DNA of 13,440 bases, from positions 1-13,440 of the forward strand of contig CAMQBR010000053.1 in the NCBI GenBank assembly GCA_946999045.1. The letters are read 5' to 3'. Shown here piece after piece: positions 1-5,741 of the stretch. The translations under genes and the position numbers were made by a program. Each line of letters opens with the position of its first letter. The first letter of the stretch is position 1. Under the pieces are notes generated by a model, which made no database searches, was not told the origin of the DNA, and was given only the letters and a program-made list of their open reading frames with translations. Source of the DNA: an uncultured Prevotella sp. Lineage in GTDB: Bacteria; Bacteroidota; Bacteroidia; Bacteroidales; Bacteroidaceae.

Positions 1-292
1 CTCAACATATAAAATTTTCTCACAAGAAAAAATACTGCGGAATTAAGGAAATAAAAAAAAAGTAATTGCTTGTTTTATCATCGTTCTGTCATACTTTTCA
101 AAGCATCAAGACTGATTCTATAAATTAGCTTACACTATAAACGGAGATTTTTCTCTACAAATTTTCTACTTTTTCCCATAAGAGAAAAAAGAAAAAGCCC
201 TATTAGATACACCAATCATAAAGGTGTTCGCTCACTTAATCCACACTCCATATCCGTTCTTTCCAACGTTGCACATGACAAACAAGGTACAT
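1..292. other. Gene-free AT-rich stretch downstream of the sigma operon
   Basis: No credible reading frame is visible on either strand. The stretch is A/T rich with several A and T runs. Two weak inverted repeats can be seen: TTTTTCTCT at 148-156 against AGAGAAAAA at 181-189 (24-base loop, low complexity), and ACACC at 209-213 against GGTGT at 223-227 (9-base loop). Neither is followed by a clear U-tract, so I do not call a terminator. The gene to the left lies outside the window, so this may be its promoter or 3' region. Confidence 0.5.
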
Positions 293-323
293 ACTCCCCT
301 CTCTTTTGGGGAGAAGGTGGGGG
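293..323. repeat. REP-like palindromic element, copy A; possible end-of-operon hairpin
   Basis: CTCCCC at 294-299 pairs with GGGGAG at 308-313 around an 8-base loop, followed by a G-rich tail to 323. The 20 bases at 293-312 match 5188-5207 at 19 of 20 positions, and the first 16 match the reverse complement of 2784-2799 at 15 of 16. It lies a few bases past the stop codon of the last gene of the minus-strand sigma operon, so it could protect or end that transcript, although no U-tract is present. Its recurrence three times in 13 kb argues for a dispersed element family. Confidence 0.6.
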
Positions 324-326
324 CTT

Positions 327-671
327 TCACCTCGCAGTTACCACATAATACGTACTTAATACCACTATCACGCAAAAAGATAAATAGAGAGAAGTAAACG
401 AAGGAGCTTGATTAACTATACATAGCGAGTTATGTAACACACTATGCAGTACACTCTCCACACCTATATATACTTGGTGAAATGTGTTACCAAATATCAA
501 AATTAAAACAACTATCAGCATACATACTGCTTGCCAAACCTTCAAAATAAGCAAATTACGATGAGGCAGGAGTTGCATCACACTTTTTGAAAAGTTATCT
601 TGCGACACCTTAATTGTATGTTCCGAAAAAAAATGCTTTAATAGTTGGTCATCCTTTTCTGTCATAGCCAT
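327..671 (-). CDS. Small two-helix membrane protein, candidate regulator of the adjacent ECF sigma factor
   Basis: Predicted protein of 114 residues. It opens with a soluble segment of about 38 residues rich in acidic and basic positions (DDQLLKHFFSEHTIKVSQ), then a hydrophobic helix near residues 39-63 and a second near 92-111, ending four residues later. The N-terminal pattern D-D-x-L-L-x-x-F-F recalls small Bacteroidetes proteins encoded directly after ECF sigma factors (I recall the label DUF5056). The start at 669-671 lies within the end of the sigma gene, a 23-base overlap; a second in-frame ATG at 663-665 still overlaps by 17. Overlap and order imply translational coupling. A cytoplasmic N-terminus holding the sigma factor at the membrane would be an anti-sigma arrangement, but no zinc-binding ASD motif (HxxxCxxC) is present, so this role is inference. 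Confidence 0.72.
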   Translation of the reverse strand: MAMTEKDDQLLKHFFSEHTIKVSQDNFSKSVMQLLPHRNLLILKVWQAVCMLIVVLILIFGNTFHQVYIGVESVLHSVLHNSLCIVNQAPSFTSLYLSFCVIVVLSTYYVVTAR

Positions 672-1194
672 TGTTTTTTAAGTACGTTACTAATTTTTGT
701 TTTCCCCTAAACAAATGAGATTTTACTGTTCCAACGGGCAAAGAAGTTACCTCTGCTATCTTATCAATAGGTTCACTATCAATTAGTTGTAAGGTAACAC
801 AGATACGTTCTACATCATTTAAAATAGCCAAAGCCTTGTAAATATCCATACGTAAGCCCTGTGGAGCCTCATTGCTACTCTTATTATGCAAGATAGTAGC
901 ATCTATAGGTGTTGTGTATTTATGACTTCTAAGATAATCATAATACACACGATAAGCTATTCGATAAAGCCAAGTAGAAAACTTTGATTGACCCTTAAAC
1001 TGATATAATCGAGTATAAGCCTTCACAAAAGTATCTTGCGCCAAATCATCACTTAAGGCTTTGTCGCCCAAAGTCTGTCCCAACAGAAACCTTCTAATAG
1101 GCTCTTGATACCTCACAACAAGCTGTTCAAATGCCAGCTTGTTGTGATGTATTAACACCTGTTGAACCAAAGATATGTCGGATAGCTTGCTCAC
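649..1194 (-). CDS. ECF-type RNA polymerase sigma-70 factor
   Basis: A 181-residue sigma factor of the extracytoplasmic function group. Region 2 spans about residues 15-90 and contains the core-binding and promoter-melting motifs DDLAQDTFVKAY (49-60) and FSTWLYRIAYRVYYDYLR (72-89). A short variable linker rich in N, S and P follows. Region 4 lies at about 118-173, with the helix-turn-helix IDKIAEVTSLPVGTVKSHLF (143-162) that would read the -35 element. There is no region 1.1 or 3, as expected for the group. The start is a GTG at 1192-1194 that shares four bases (GTGA) with the upstream gene's TGA stop, a strong sign of coupled translation. The small membrane protein downstream overlaps its 3' end. 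No canonical TAnnTTTG promoter precedes the operon, which would fit autoregulation by this factor, but that is inference. Target genes cannot be read from the window. Confidence 0.93.
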   Translation of the reverse strand: MSKLSDISLVQQVLIHHNKLAFEQLVVRYQEPIRRFLLGQTLGDKALSDDLAQDTFVKAYTRLYQFKGQSKFSTWLYRIAYRVYYDYLRSHKYTTPIDATILHNKSSNEAPQGLRMDIYKALAILNDVERICVTLQLIDSEPIDKIAEVTSLPVGTVKSHLFRGKQKLVTYLKNNGYDRKG

Positions 1195-1841
1195 TGCTGT
1201 TCTTCGTTATCGTTTTCCTTATTTGATGGCTTCGCCATCCACATCTGTCCGCCTCCCATACAAGCCACCAAAGCTCCAACACCTATAAAGCTGTACATAT
1301 TAAGAAAATAAAAGAGAAAGGCAAGACCTATACCCAATGCCACATTGCGTATGCCTCTTTTACGTAGATACTCATTGCTTTGCTCTAACTTAGATTTATA
1401 CTCATCGGGCAAAGGTTGACCGCTTTCTATGGCTTTCTCTAAGAGTTGCATCCTTACTTTACGTTTTTGTGATGCATAATATATAGCAACAATGGCAACA
1501 ATAAAAGGTAAAGCAAAAAGCAAAAACACCAGAAAGATAAACACTATACTAATAGCTCCGCCTGCCATCCCCAATCCTTTGAACATTGATTCCAACAAAC
1601 ACTGAGTATCTCTGTCGTTATTACCCCAATGATTATAAAAACTGGCAGCAGAAAGAGAATCTTGAACTGCATCCGAATCGCAACTTGTCGTGTCTGAAAC
1701 GGCATCAACTCCCGCACTGAGAAGCCCTTTCGGCTGAATAGTTACCGCAACCGATGCACGCTGTTTGTGCTGCATTTGAGCTGAAGCTGCAGATGTTACA
1801 AGCGTTAAAAGTACAGTGATGATAAAGAGTAAATGTTTCAT
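1191..1841 (-). CDS. Secreted/membrane protein with DUF6249-like C-terminal region, first gene of the sigma operon
   Basis: A 216-residue protein. Residues 1-22 form a signal peptide (hydrophobic core, then SAASAQ). A polar, Ser/Asp-rich exported segment follows to about residue 88. A long hydrophobic stretch lies at about 91-122, then a basic and helical cytoplasmic-looking segment (SQKRKVRMQLLEKAIESGQP, about 124-143) and two further hydrophobic stretches at about 166-182 and 184-203. The arrangement of a hydrophobic stretch, then YY-S-KRK, LEKAIESGQPLP and a later hydrophobic pair recalls the Bacteroidetes DUF6249 family, whose function is unknown. It is first in an operon with the ECF sigma factor, with which it shares a GTGA stop/start overlap. 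An input or sensing role for the sigma unit is plausible but unproven. Confidence 0.78.
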   Translation of the reverse strand: MKHLLFIITVLLTLVTSAASAQMQHKQRASVAVTIQPKGLLSAGVDAVSDTTSCDSDAVQDSLSAASFYNHWGNNDRDTQCLLESMFKGLGMAGGAISIVFIFLVFLLFALPFIVAIVAIYYASQKRKVRMQLLEKAIESGQPLPDEYKSKLEQSNEYLRKRGIRNVALGIGLAFLFYFLNMYSFIGVGALVACMGGGQMWMAKPSNKENDNEEQQ

Positions 1842-1898
1842 ATCCTTAAATTTTGTTTTATAAATTCTACTTATCAGACGCTACAACATTGATATTAG

Positions 1899-1929
1899 TT
1901 GCAAAAAAACAATTTTTTATTTAATTTTG
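1899..1929 (+). promoter_or_regulatory. Candidate promoter of the rsmF-like gene
   Basis: TAATTTTG at 1922-1929 fits the Bacteroidetes -7 box TAnnTTTG. TTG at 1899-1901 lies 20 bases upstream, as expected for the -33 element. Transcription would start near 1936, giving a leader of only about 13 bases before the ATG at 1949. Confidence 0.55.
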
Positions 1930-1948
1930 CAATGAAGAAAATAAGCAA

Positions 1949-3466
1949 ATGAAATTTCCTACTGCATTTGAACAATACACTAAAGCCTTGATGGGCGAAG
2001 AGTTGTATGCCAACTTTAAGCGTTCCATGCAACAAGAACCAACCGCTTTTATCCGCTTAAATTACTATAAAAATAATTTGGCTCACATAATAATGCCTGC
2101 CACTCAAGTAGCATGGTATAAGTATGGTTATGCCTTAAAGGTGCGCCCCACCTTTACGTTCGACCCATTGTGGCATGCGGGTTTGTATTATGTGCAGGAA
2201 CAATCGTCTATGTTTTTGGCACAAATCATCAATCAGCTTGTACACCAACCTGTTAAAATGCTTGATATGTGTGCGTCGCCTGGAGGTAAAAGTACATTGG
2301 CTCGCATAGAATTGCCCAAAGGCAGTACACTTATTTGTAACGAGCCTATCCCGCTTCGGGCACAAATATTAGCTGAGAATGTGCAACGTTGCGGGCATCC
2401 TGAGGTAATTGTTACCAACAATTATCCCAAGGACTTTCATCGGGCAGGACTCAAGTTTGATATTATTCTCTGTGATGTCCCATGTTCTGGAGAGGGTATG
2501 TTTCGCAAAAATACCAGTGCTATTGATGAGTGGAGCATTGAGAATGTAAATAAATGTCAGCAATTACAGCGTGAAATTGTTGCTGAGGCATGGCAATGCC
2601 TTAACCCAGGTGGCATTCTTATCTATTCTACTTGCACATTTAACACCAAAGAGAATGAGGAAAATGTAGAGTGGATTTGCAATAAATTAGGTGCAAAGAC
2701 AATAGAAATAAATGTAAAAGAAGAGTGGAATATTGAGAAAGAACTCATCACAATCCCAAAAAGCCTCTCACACAACCCCTCAACAAAAGAGGGGGGAGTT
2801 ATTAAATCTTGTGCTAACACGCATTCATCAAACGTACCTAATTATAACGTTCAAAGCATACATCGTTTTATCCCTGGCTACCATTATTCTCCTAACAACA
2901 TTTATGGAGAAGGATTGTTTATGGTTGCTTTGAGAAAAGAGGGTAATCAAAAAAACACAAAAGACAAATCAAATAAAAACAAAAGCTATAACAAGCAAAA
3001 ACAGCACCAAGTAATATATCCTACACACTGGTTACAACAAGCTGAAAACTTTCAATTTGAAAAAACAGATAATTTATTGATTGCTATTCCCCATACATTA
3101 CATAGTCAATATCTGCAAGCAGCTCGCTCTTTGCATATTCTTTCAGCAGGCATACCTCTCTGCACACAAAAAGGCAAAAACCTTATTCCTACAGAAGCGC
3201 TTGCCCTTTCTACTCATCTTGCTACTAATGCTTTCCCACATATCGACTTATCATACAACAATGCCCTACATTATCTCTGTCGCAATACCCTTACTTTGCC
3301 TACCAATGCGCCACAAGGTTATGTATTAGTTACTTACCAAAACGTTCCATTAGGCTTTATAAAGAATATGGGCTACCGTGCTAATAATCTTTACCCTAAC
3401 GAGTGGCGCATCCGCACCACACATTTACCAAAAGACGAAGAAGTAGTAAAGATTGTAAAGGCTTAA
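1949..3466 (+). CDS. rsmF: 16S rRNA cytosine-5 methyltransferase, RsmF-like (NOL1/NOP2/Sun family)
   Basis: A 505-residue SAM-dependent enzyme that would methylate C5 of a cytosine in 16S rRNA (C1407 in the E. coli RsmF system). Residues 1-100 form the N-terminal RNA-binding part. The Rossmann catalytic domain follows: SAM motif DMCASPGGKS (106-115), acidic NEP (131-133), the DVPCSGEGMF motif with Cys179, and STCTF with Cys229. The two cysteines are the usual catalytic and release pair. Residues about 240-355 are a divergent linker, including a K/N/Q-rich stretch near 332-355. The C-terminal PUA-like domain ends with GYVLVTYQNVPLGFIKNMGY and NNLYPNEWRIR, typical of Bacteroidetes members. It is slightly longer than E. 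coli RsmF (479). The linker contains an in-frame palindromic repeat (2776-2799). It is transcribed divergently from the sigma operon. The family is certain; the exact rRNA target is inferred. Confidence 0.92.
   Translation: MKFPTAFEQYTKALMGEELYANFKRSMQQEPTAFIRLNYYKNNLAHIIMPATQVAWYKYGYALKVRPTFTFDPLWHAGLYYVQEQSSMFLAQIINQLVHQPVKMLDMCASPGGKSTLARIELPKGSTLICNEPIPLRAQILAENVQRCGHPEVIVTNNYPKDFHRAGLKFDIILCDVPCSGEGMFRKNTSAIDEWSIENVNKCQQLQREIVAEAWQCLNPGGILIYSTCTFNTKENEENVEWICNKLGAKTIEINVKEEWNIEKELITIPKSLSHNPSTKEGGVIKSCANTHSSNVPNYNVQSIHRFIPGYHYSPNNIYGEGLFMVALRKEGNQKNTKDKSNKNKSYNKQKQHQVIYPTHWLQQAENFQFEKTDNLLIAIPHTLHSQYLQAARSLHILSAGIPLCTQKGKNLIPTEALALSTHLATNAFPHIDLSYNNALHYLCRNTLTLPTNAPQGYVLVTYQNVPLGFIKNMGYRANNLYPNEWRIRTTHLPKDEEVVKIVKA
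2776..2799. repeat. REP-like palindromic element, copy B, inside the rsmF-like coding sequence
   Basis: CCCCTC at 2776-2781 pairs with GAGGGG at 2789-2794 across a 7-base loop. Read on the minus strand, bases 2799-2784 match the first 16 bases of copy A (from 293) at 15 of 16 positions. It stays in frame and encodes about NPSTKEGGV (residues near 275-284), in the weakly conserved linker between the catalytic and C-terminal domains. No stop or frameshift results. Confidence 0.7.
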
Positions 3467-3600
3467 TCAAAAACTATATCTTGTAGAAAACTTTTAGGGT
3501 GGTTCTATAAATAAACGTAATTTTATAACAAAATACAATATTACATTTTAATCTATCTAAAACACCATGCCAAAAGAGAAGTTTATTAAAGCATAATGTG

Positions 3601-3608
3601 TAAATTTG
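3601..3608 (+). promoter_or_regulatory. Candidate -7 box for thyA
   Basis: TAAATTTG fits the TAnnTTTG consensus. The expected TTTG about 20 bases upstream is missing (only GTTTA near 3581 at a shorter distance), so support is partial. It would give a leader of about 104 bases containing the inverted repeat at 3646-3663. Confidence 0.3.
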
Positions 3609-3645
3609 CAATTGATAACAAGAAAAACTTACTCAATCGTGTCCG

Positions 3646-3663
3646 TACAAATTTTAATTTGTA
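3646..3663. promoter_or_regulatory. Inverted repeat, operator-like, upstream of thyA
   Basis: TACAAATT (3646-3653) and AATTTGTA (3656-3663) are perfect 8-base arms separated by TT. With only two central bases it cannot form a good RNA hairpin, so a dimeric DNA-binding protein is the more natural reader. Low G+C makes chance formation possible. Confidence 0.35.
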
Positions 3664-3718
3664 GGATTTCCCCTTTCTTTATTGTCAACAACAAAAAAAC
3701 TATCAAAATAAAAAAGAA

Positions 3719-4513
3719 ATGAAACAATACCTAAATTTACTTCATCGCATTTTAGATGAAGGAGCAAAAAAAACAGATAGAACAGGAACAGGAACCATAA
3801 GTGTGTTTGGAAACCAAATGAGATTTAATTTGGAAGAAGGTTTTCCATTACTCACTACAAAAAAACTTCATCTCAAATCAATCATATACGAACTTCTTTG
3901 GTTCTTGAAAGGCGACACCAACGTAAAATATTTGCAAGAACATGGAGTGAGAATATGGAACGAATGGGCAGACGAAAACGGAGACTTAGGACCTGTGTAC
4001 GGACATCAATGGCGGTCGTGGCCCAATTATAAAGGAGGAACCATCGACCAAATAAAAAACGTAATCAACCAAATAAAAACTCATCCTGATAGTAGAAGAA
4101 TGATTGTTACGGCATGGAATCCTGCAGAGATAGAACAAATGGCATTACCTCCTTGTCATTGTCTGTTTCAGTTTTATGTAGCCAACGGAAAACTGTCATT
4201 ACAACTTTATCAGCGCAGTGCAGATACATTCTTGGGAGTACCTTTCAACATAGCCTCGTATGCATTGTTATTGCAGATGATGGCACAGGTAACAGATTTA
4301 AAAGTTGGTGAATTTATTCATACTACTGGTGATACCCATTTGTATATCAATCACATAGACCAAGCCAAGCTACAACTTACTCGCACCCCTCGTCCTTTGC
4401 CACAAATGGTATTAAACCCAGACATAAAAAATTTGTTCAACTTTCGTTACGACGATTTTCAATTACAAAACTACAACCCCTGGCCTCACATCAAGGCAGA
4501 AGTAGCTGTATAA
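3719..4513 (+). CDS. thyA: Thymidylate synthase
   Basis: A 264-residue ThyA, the same length as the E. coli enzyme. It methylates dUMP to dTMP using methylenetetrahydrofolate and releases dihydrofolate. The phosphate-binding DRTGTGT segment is at 20-26. The active site is ALPPCHCLFQFYV with nucleophile Cys146 followed by His147. The nucleotide-binding block LYQRSADTFLGVPFNIASYA runs from 163 to 182, and the protein ends KAEVAV, matching the conserved C-terminus that closes the active site. The ATG follows a purine-rich A-tract, usual for this phylum. folA lies 62 bases downstream on the same strand and regenerates the folate that this enzyme oxidises, so the two are probably co-expressed. Its presence argues that the host uses classical ThyA rather than flavin-dependent ThyX. 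Confidence 0.98.
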   Translation: MKQYLNLLHRILDEGAKKTDRTGTGTISVFGNQMRFNLEEGFPLLTTKKLHLKSIIYELLWFLKGDTNVKYLQEHGVRIWNEWADENGDLGPVYGHQWRSWPNYKGGTIDQIKNVINQIKTHPDSRRMIVTAWNPAEIEQMALPPCHCLFQFYVANGKLSLQLYQRSADTFLGVPFNIASYALLLQMMAQVTDLKVGEFIHTTGDTHLYINHIDQAKLQLTRTPRPLPQMVLNPDIKNLFNFRYDDFQLQNYNPWPHIKAEVAV

Positions 4514-4539
4514 TGTGATATCTATATTTTACCAACTTA

Positions 4540-4567
4540 CACATCTCACATCTCTCACATCTCACAT
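4540..4567 (+). repeat. 7-bp tandem repeat (CACATCT) between thyA and folA
   Basis: Units of CACATCT occur at 4540-4546, 4547-4553 and 4556-4562, then a partial CACAT at 4563-4567, with a CT insertion between the second and third units. The array ends eight bases before the folA ATG, in the translation-initiation region. Such arrays can change length by slippage and would change the spacing upstream of the start. Confidence 0.75.
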
Positions 4568-4575
4568 ATTATATT

Positions 4576-5064
4576 ATGACTATTACTATCATTGCCGCAG
4601 TGGCTCGTAATCGTGCCATTGGTTATCAAAACAAATTACTATATTGGTTGCCCAAAGACATGAAACGCTTTCGCATTTTAACCACGGGGCACACTATCAT
4701 TATGGGGCGACATACCTTTGAGTCTTTGCCAAAAGGTGCTTTACCCAATCGCCGTAACATAGTACTAAGCCATACCCAAACCCATTTTGAAGGGTGCGAA
4801 ACCTTTTCATCTTTAGATGAAGCATTGGCTCATTGTGATACTAATGAAGATATATATATAATAGGTGGAGCACACGTGTATAATGAAGCCATACATCGTG
4901 CCAACCGATTGTGCTTAACCGAAGTAGACGACACCCCTCTACAAGCTGATGTTTTCTTTCCGCCTTATGACGATTGGACAGAGGTCTCGCACGAGAAACA
5001 TACCATAGACGAACGGCATACCCATAATTTTGCTTTCGTTGATTATGTAAAGTTGAAAAAATAA
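4576..5064 (+). CDS. folA: Dihydrofolate reductase
   Basis: A 162-residue DHFR that reduces dihydrofolate to tetrahydrofolate with NADPH, and the usual target of trimethoprim. Visible motifs are IIAAVARNRAIGYQNKLLYW (5-24) with the Met20-type loop, catalytic acid Asp28 in LPKDMKRF, cofactor-binding GRHTFESLP (44-52), NRRNIVLS (58-65) and the IIGGAHVY glycine pair (95-102). Length and motif order are normal for chromosomal bacterial DHFR, and nothing marks it as a plasmid-type resistance enzyme. It follows thyA on the same strand with a short spacer filled by a 7-bp tandem repeat. Hairpins downstream (5096-5128 and 5179-5221) would end the thyA-folA transcript. Confidence 0.97.
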   Translation: MTITIIAAVARNRAIGYQNKLLYWLPKDMKRFRILTTGHTIIMGRHTFESLPKGALPNRRNIVLSHTQTHFEGCETFSSLDEALAHCDTNEDIYIIGGAHVYNEAIHRANRLCLTEVDDTPLQADVFFPPYDDWTEVSHEKHTIDERHTHNFAFVDYVKLKK

Positions 5065-5095
5065 CCTACTAACCACAGATTACAACTTATATATA

Positions 5096-5128
5096 AAAAG
5101 CCTTATATTAGGCATCATAACGGCTTTT
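5096..5128 (+). terminator. Possible terminator after folA
   Basis: AAAAGCC at 5096-5102 pairs with GGCTTTT at 5122-5128 around a 19-base loop, ending in four T. A competing small hairpin (GCCT 5100-5103 with AGGC 5110-5113) shares the same bases. It is weaker than the hairpin at 5179-5221. Confidence 0.4.
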
Positions 5129-5178
5129 ACACTGTGGTAACATTAGCACAATACTTTTAGCAAAATTGCTCTATCTTT

Positions 5179-5221
5179 AAAAGCATCACTCCCCTCACTT
5201 TTGGGGAATGATGCTTTTTTT
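5179..5221. terminator. Strong bidirectional terminator containing REP-like element copy C
   Basis: AAAAGCATCA (5179-5188) pairs with TGATGCTTTT (5209-5218). After one C/A mismatch the stem continues as TCCCC (5190-5194) with GGGGA (5203-5207), around an 8-base loop. A T-run to 5221 follows on the plus strand, and the minus strand also ends in four T. It sits between the convergent folA and ridA and can serve both. The inner part, 5188-5207, matches copy A (293-312) at 19 of 20 bases, so a dispersed palindrome forms the core of this terminator. Confidence 0.85.
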
Positions 5222-5249
5222 GGGGGGCTTCAGTTAAGGGATAGACATT

Positions 5250-5624
5250 TTATTTAGCTGCCATACACTCTACCTCCACCAAAGCATCTTTAGGTAAAGT
5301 ACGAACGGCAACAGCAGAACGTGCAGGATAAGGTTCTTTAAAGAACTCGGCATATACCTCATTCATAGCACCAAAATTACTCATATCAGACAGATATACT
5401 GTTGTCTTAACAACATTATGTAAATCTAACCCAGCTGCTTGCAATACAGCTTGCGCATTAAGAATTGATTTACGTGTTTGCTCCTTGATACCACCCTCTG
5501 GAAATTTTCCAGTTACAGGGTCTATTGGTAATTGCCCAGATGCAAAAACAAAGCCATTAGCTTCAATAGCCTGACTATAAGGACCTACTGCAGCAGGTGC
5601 CTTTTCTGTATGTACTGATTTCAT
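5250..5624 (-). CDS. ridA: RidA family enamine/imine deaminase
   Basis: A 124-residue member of the RidA (YjgF/YER057c/UK114) family. These small trimeric cytosolic proteins hydrolyse reactive 2-aminoacrylate and related enamine/imines formed by PLP enzymes. Visible signatures are VGPYSQAIEANGFVFASGQL with Tyr16, the family block PARSAVAVRTLPKDALVEVE with the substrate-binding Arg102, and Glu119 near the C-terminus. I place the start at the ATG at 5622-5624 (MKSVHTEKAP). An in-frame ATG at 5652-5654 would add ten residues unlike the family, and it overlaps the -7 box and lies upstream of the predicted transcription start near 5645. The gene stands alone, convergent with folA and ending just before the shared terminator. 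Confidence 0.95.
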   Translation of the reverse strand: MKSVHTEKAPAAVGPYSQAIEANGFVFASGQLPIDPVTGKFPEGGIKEQTRKSILNAQAVLQAAGLDLHNVVKTTVYLSDMSNFGAMNEVYAEFFKEPYPARSAVAVRTLPKDALVEVECMAAK

Positions 5625-5651
5625 TATGTTGTGTTTTATAGAATAATAATG

Positions 5652-5683
5652 CAAATTTAAGCATAAAATCTAAATCATGCAAA
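5652..5683 (-). promoter_or_regulatory. ridA promoter
   Basis: Read on the minus strand, TTTG (5683-5680), 20 bases, then TAAATTTG (5659-5652): a full match to the Bacteroidetes -33/-7 consensus. Transcription would start near 5645, about 21 bases ahead of the ATG at 5624. This decides the start of ridA. Confidence 0.75.
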
Positions 5684-5741
5684 AAAAAGAGAACCCAACA
5701 TAATGAGCTCTCTTCTTAATGTTCCTTATATCGTAAGTATT

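Larger units (their letters stand above)
3467..3718 (+). other. rsmF-thyA intergenic region
   Basis: An AT-rich gap of about 250 bases with no credible gene. It holds a candidate -7 box TAAATTTG at 3601-3608 without a good -33 partner, and a symmetric inverted repeat at 3646-3663, 56 to 73 bases before the thyA start. I see no strong terminator for the upstream gene. Confidence 0.5.

Noticed and set aside
148..189. Inverted repeat of T/C and A/G runs at the left end as a terminator
   Set aside because: It is low complexity with a 24-base loop and very little G+C in the stem; chance is likely in such AT-rich sequence.
4576..5064. Acquired trimethoprim-resistance DHFR
   Set aside because: It lies beside thyA in a normal chromosomal layout, with usual length and motifs and no integron or mobile-element sequence nearby.
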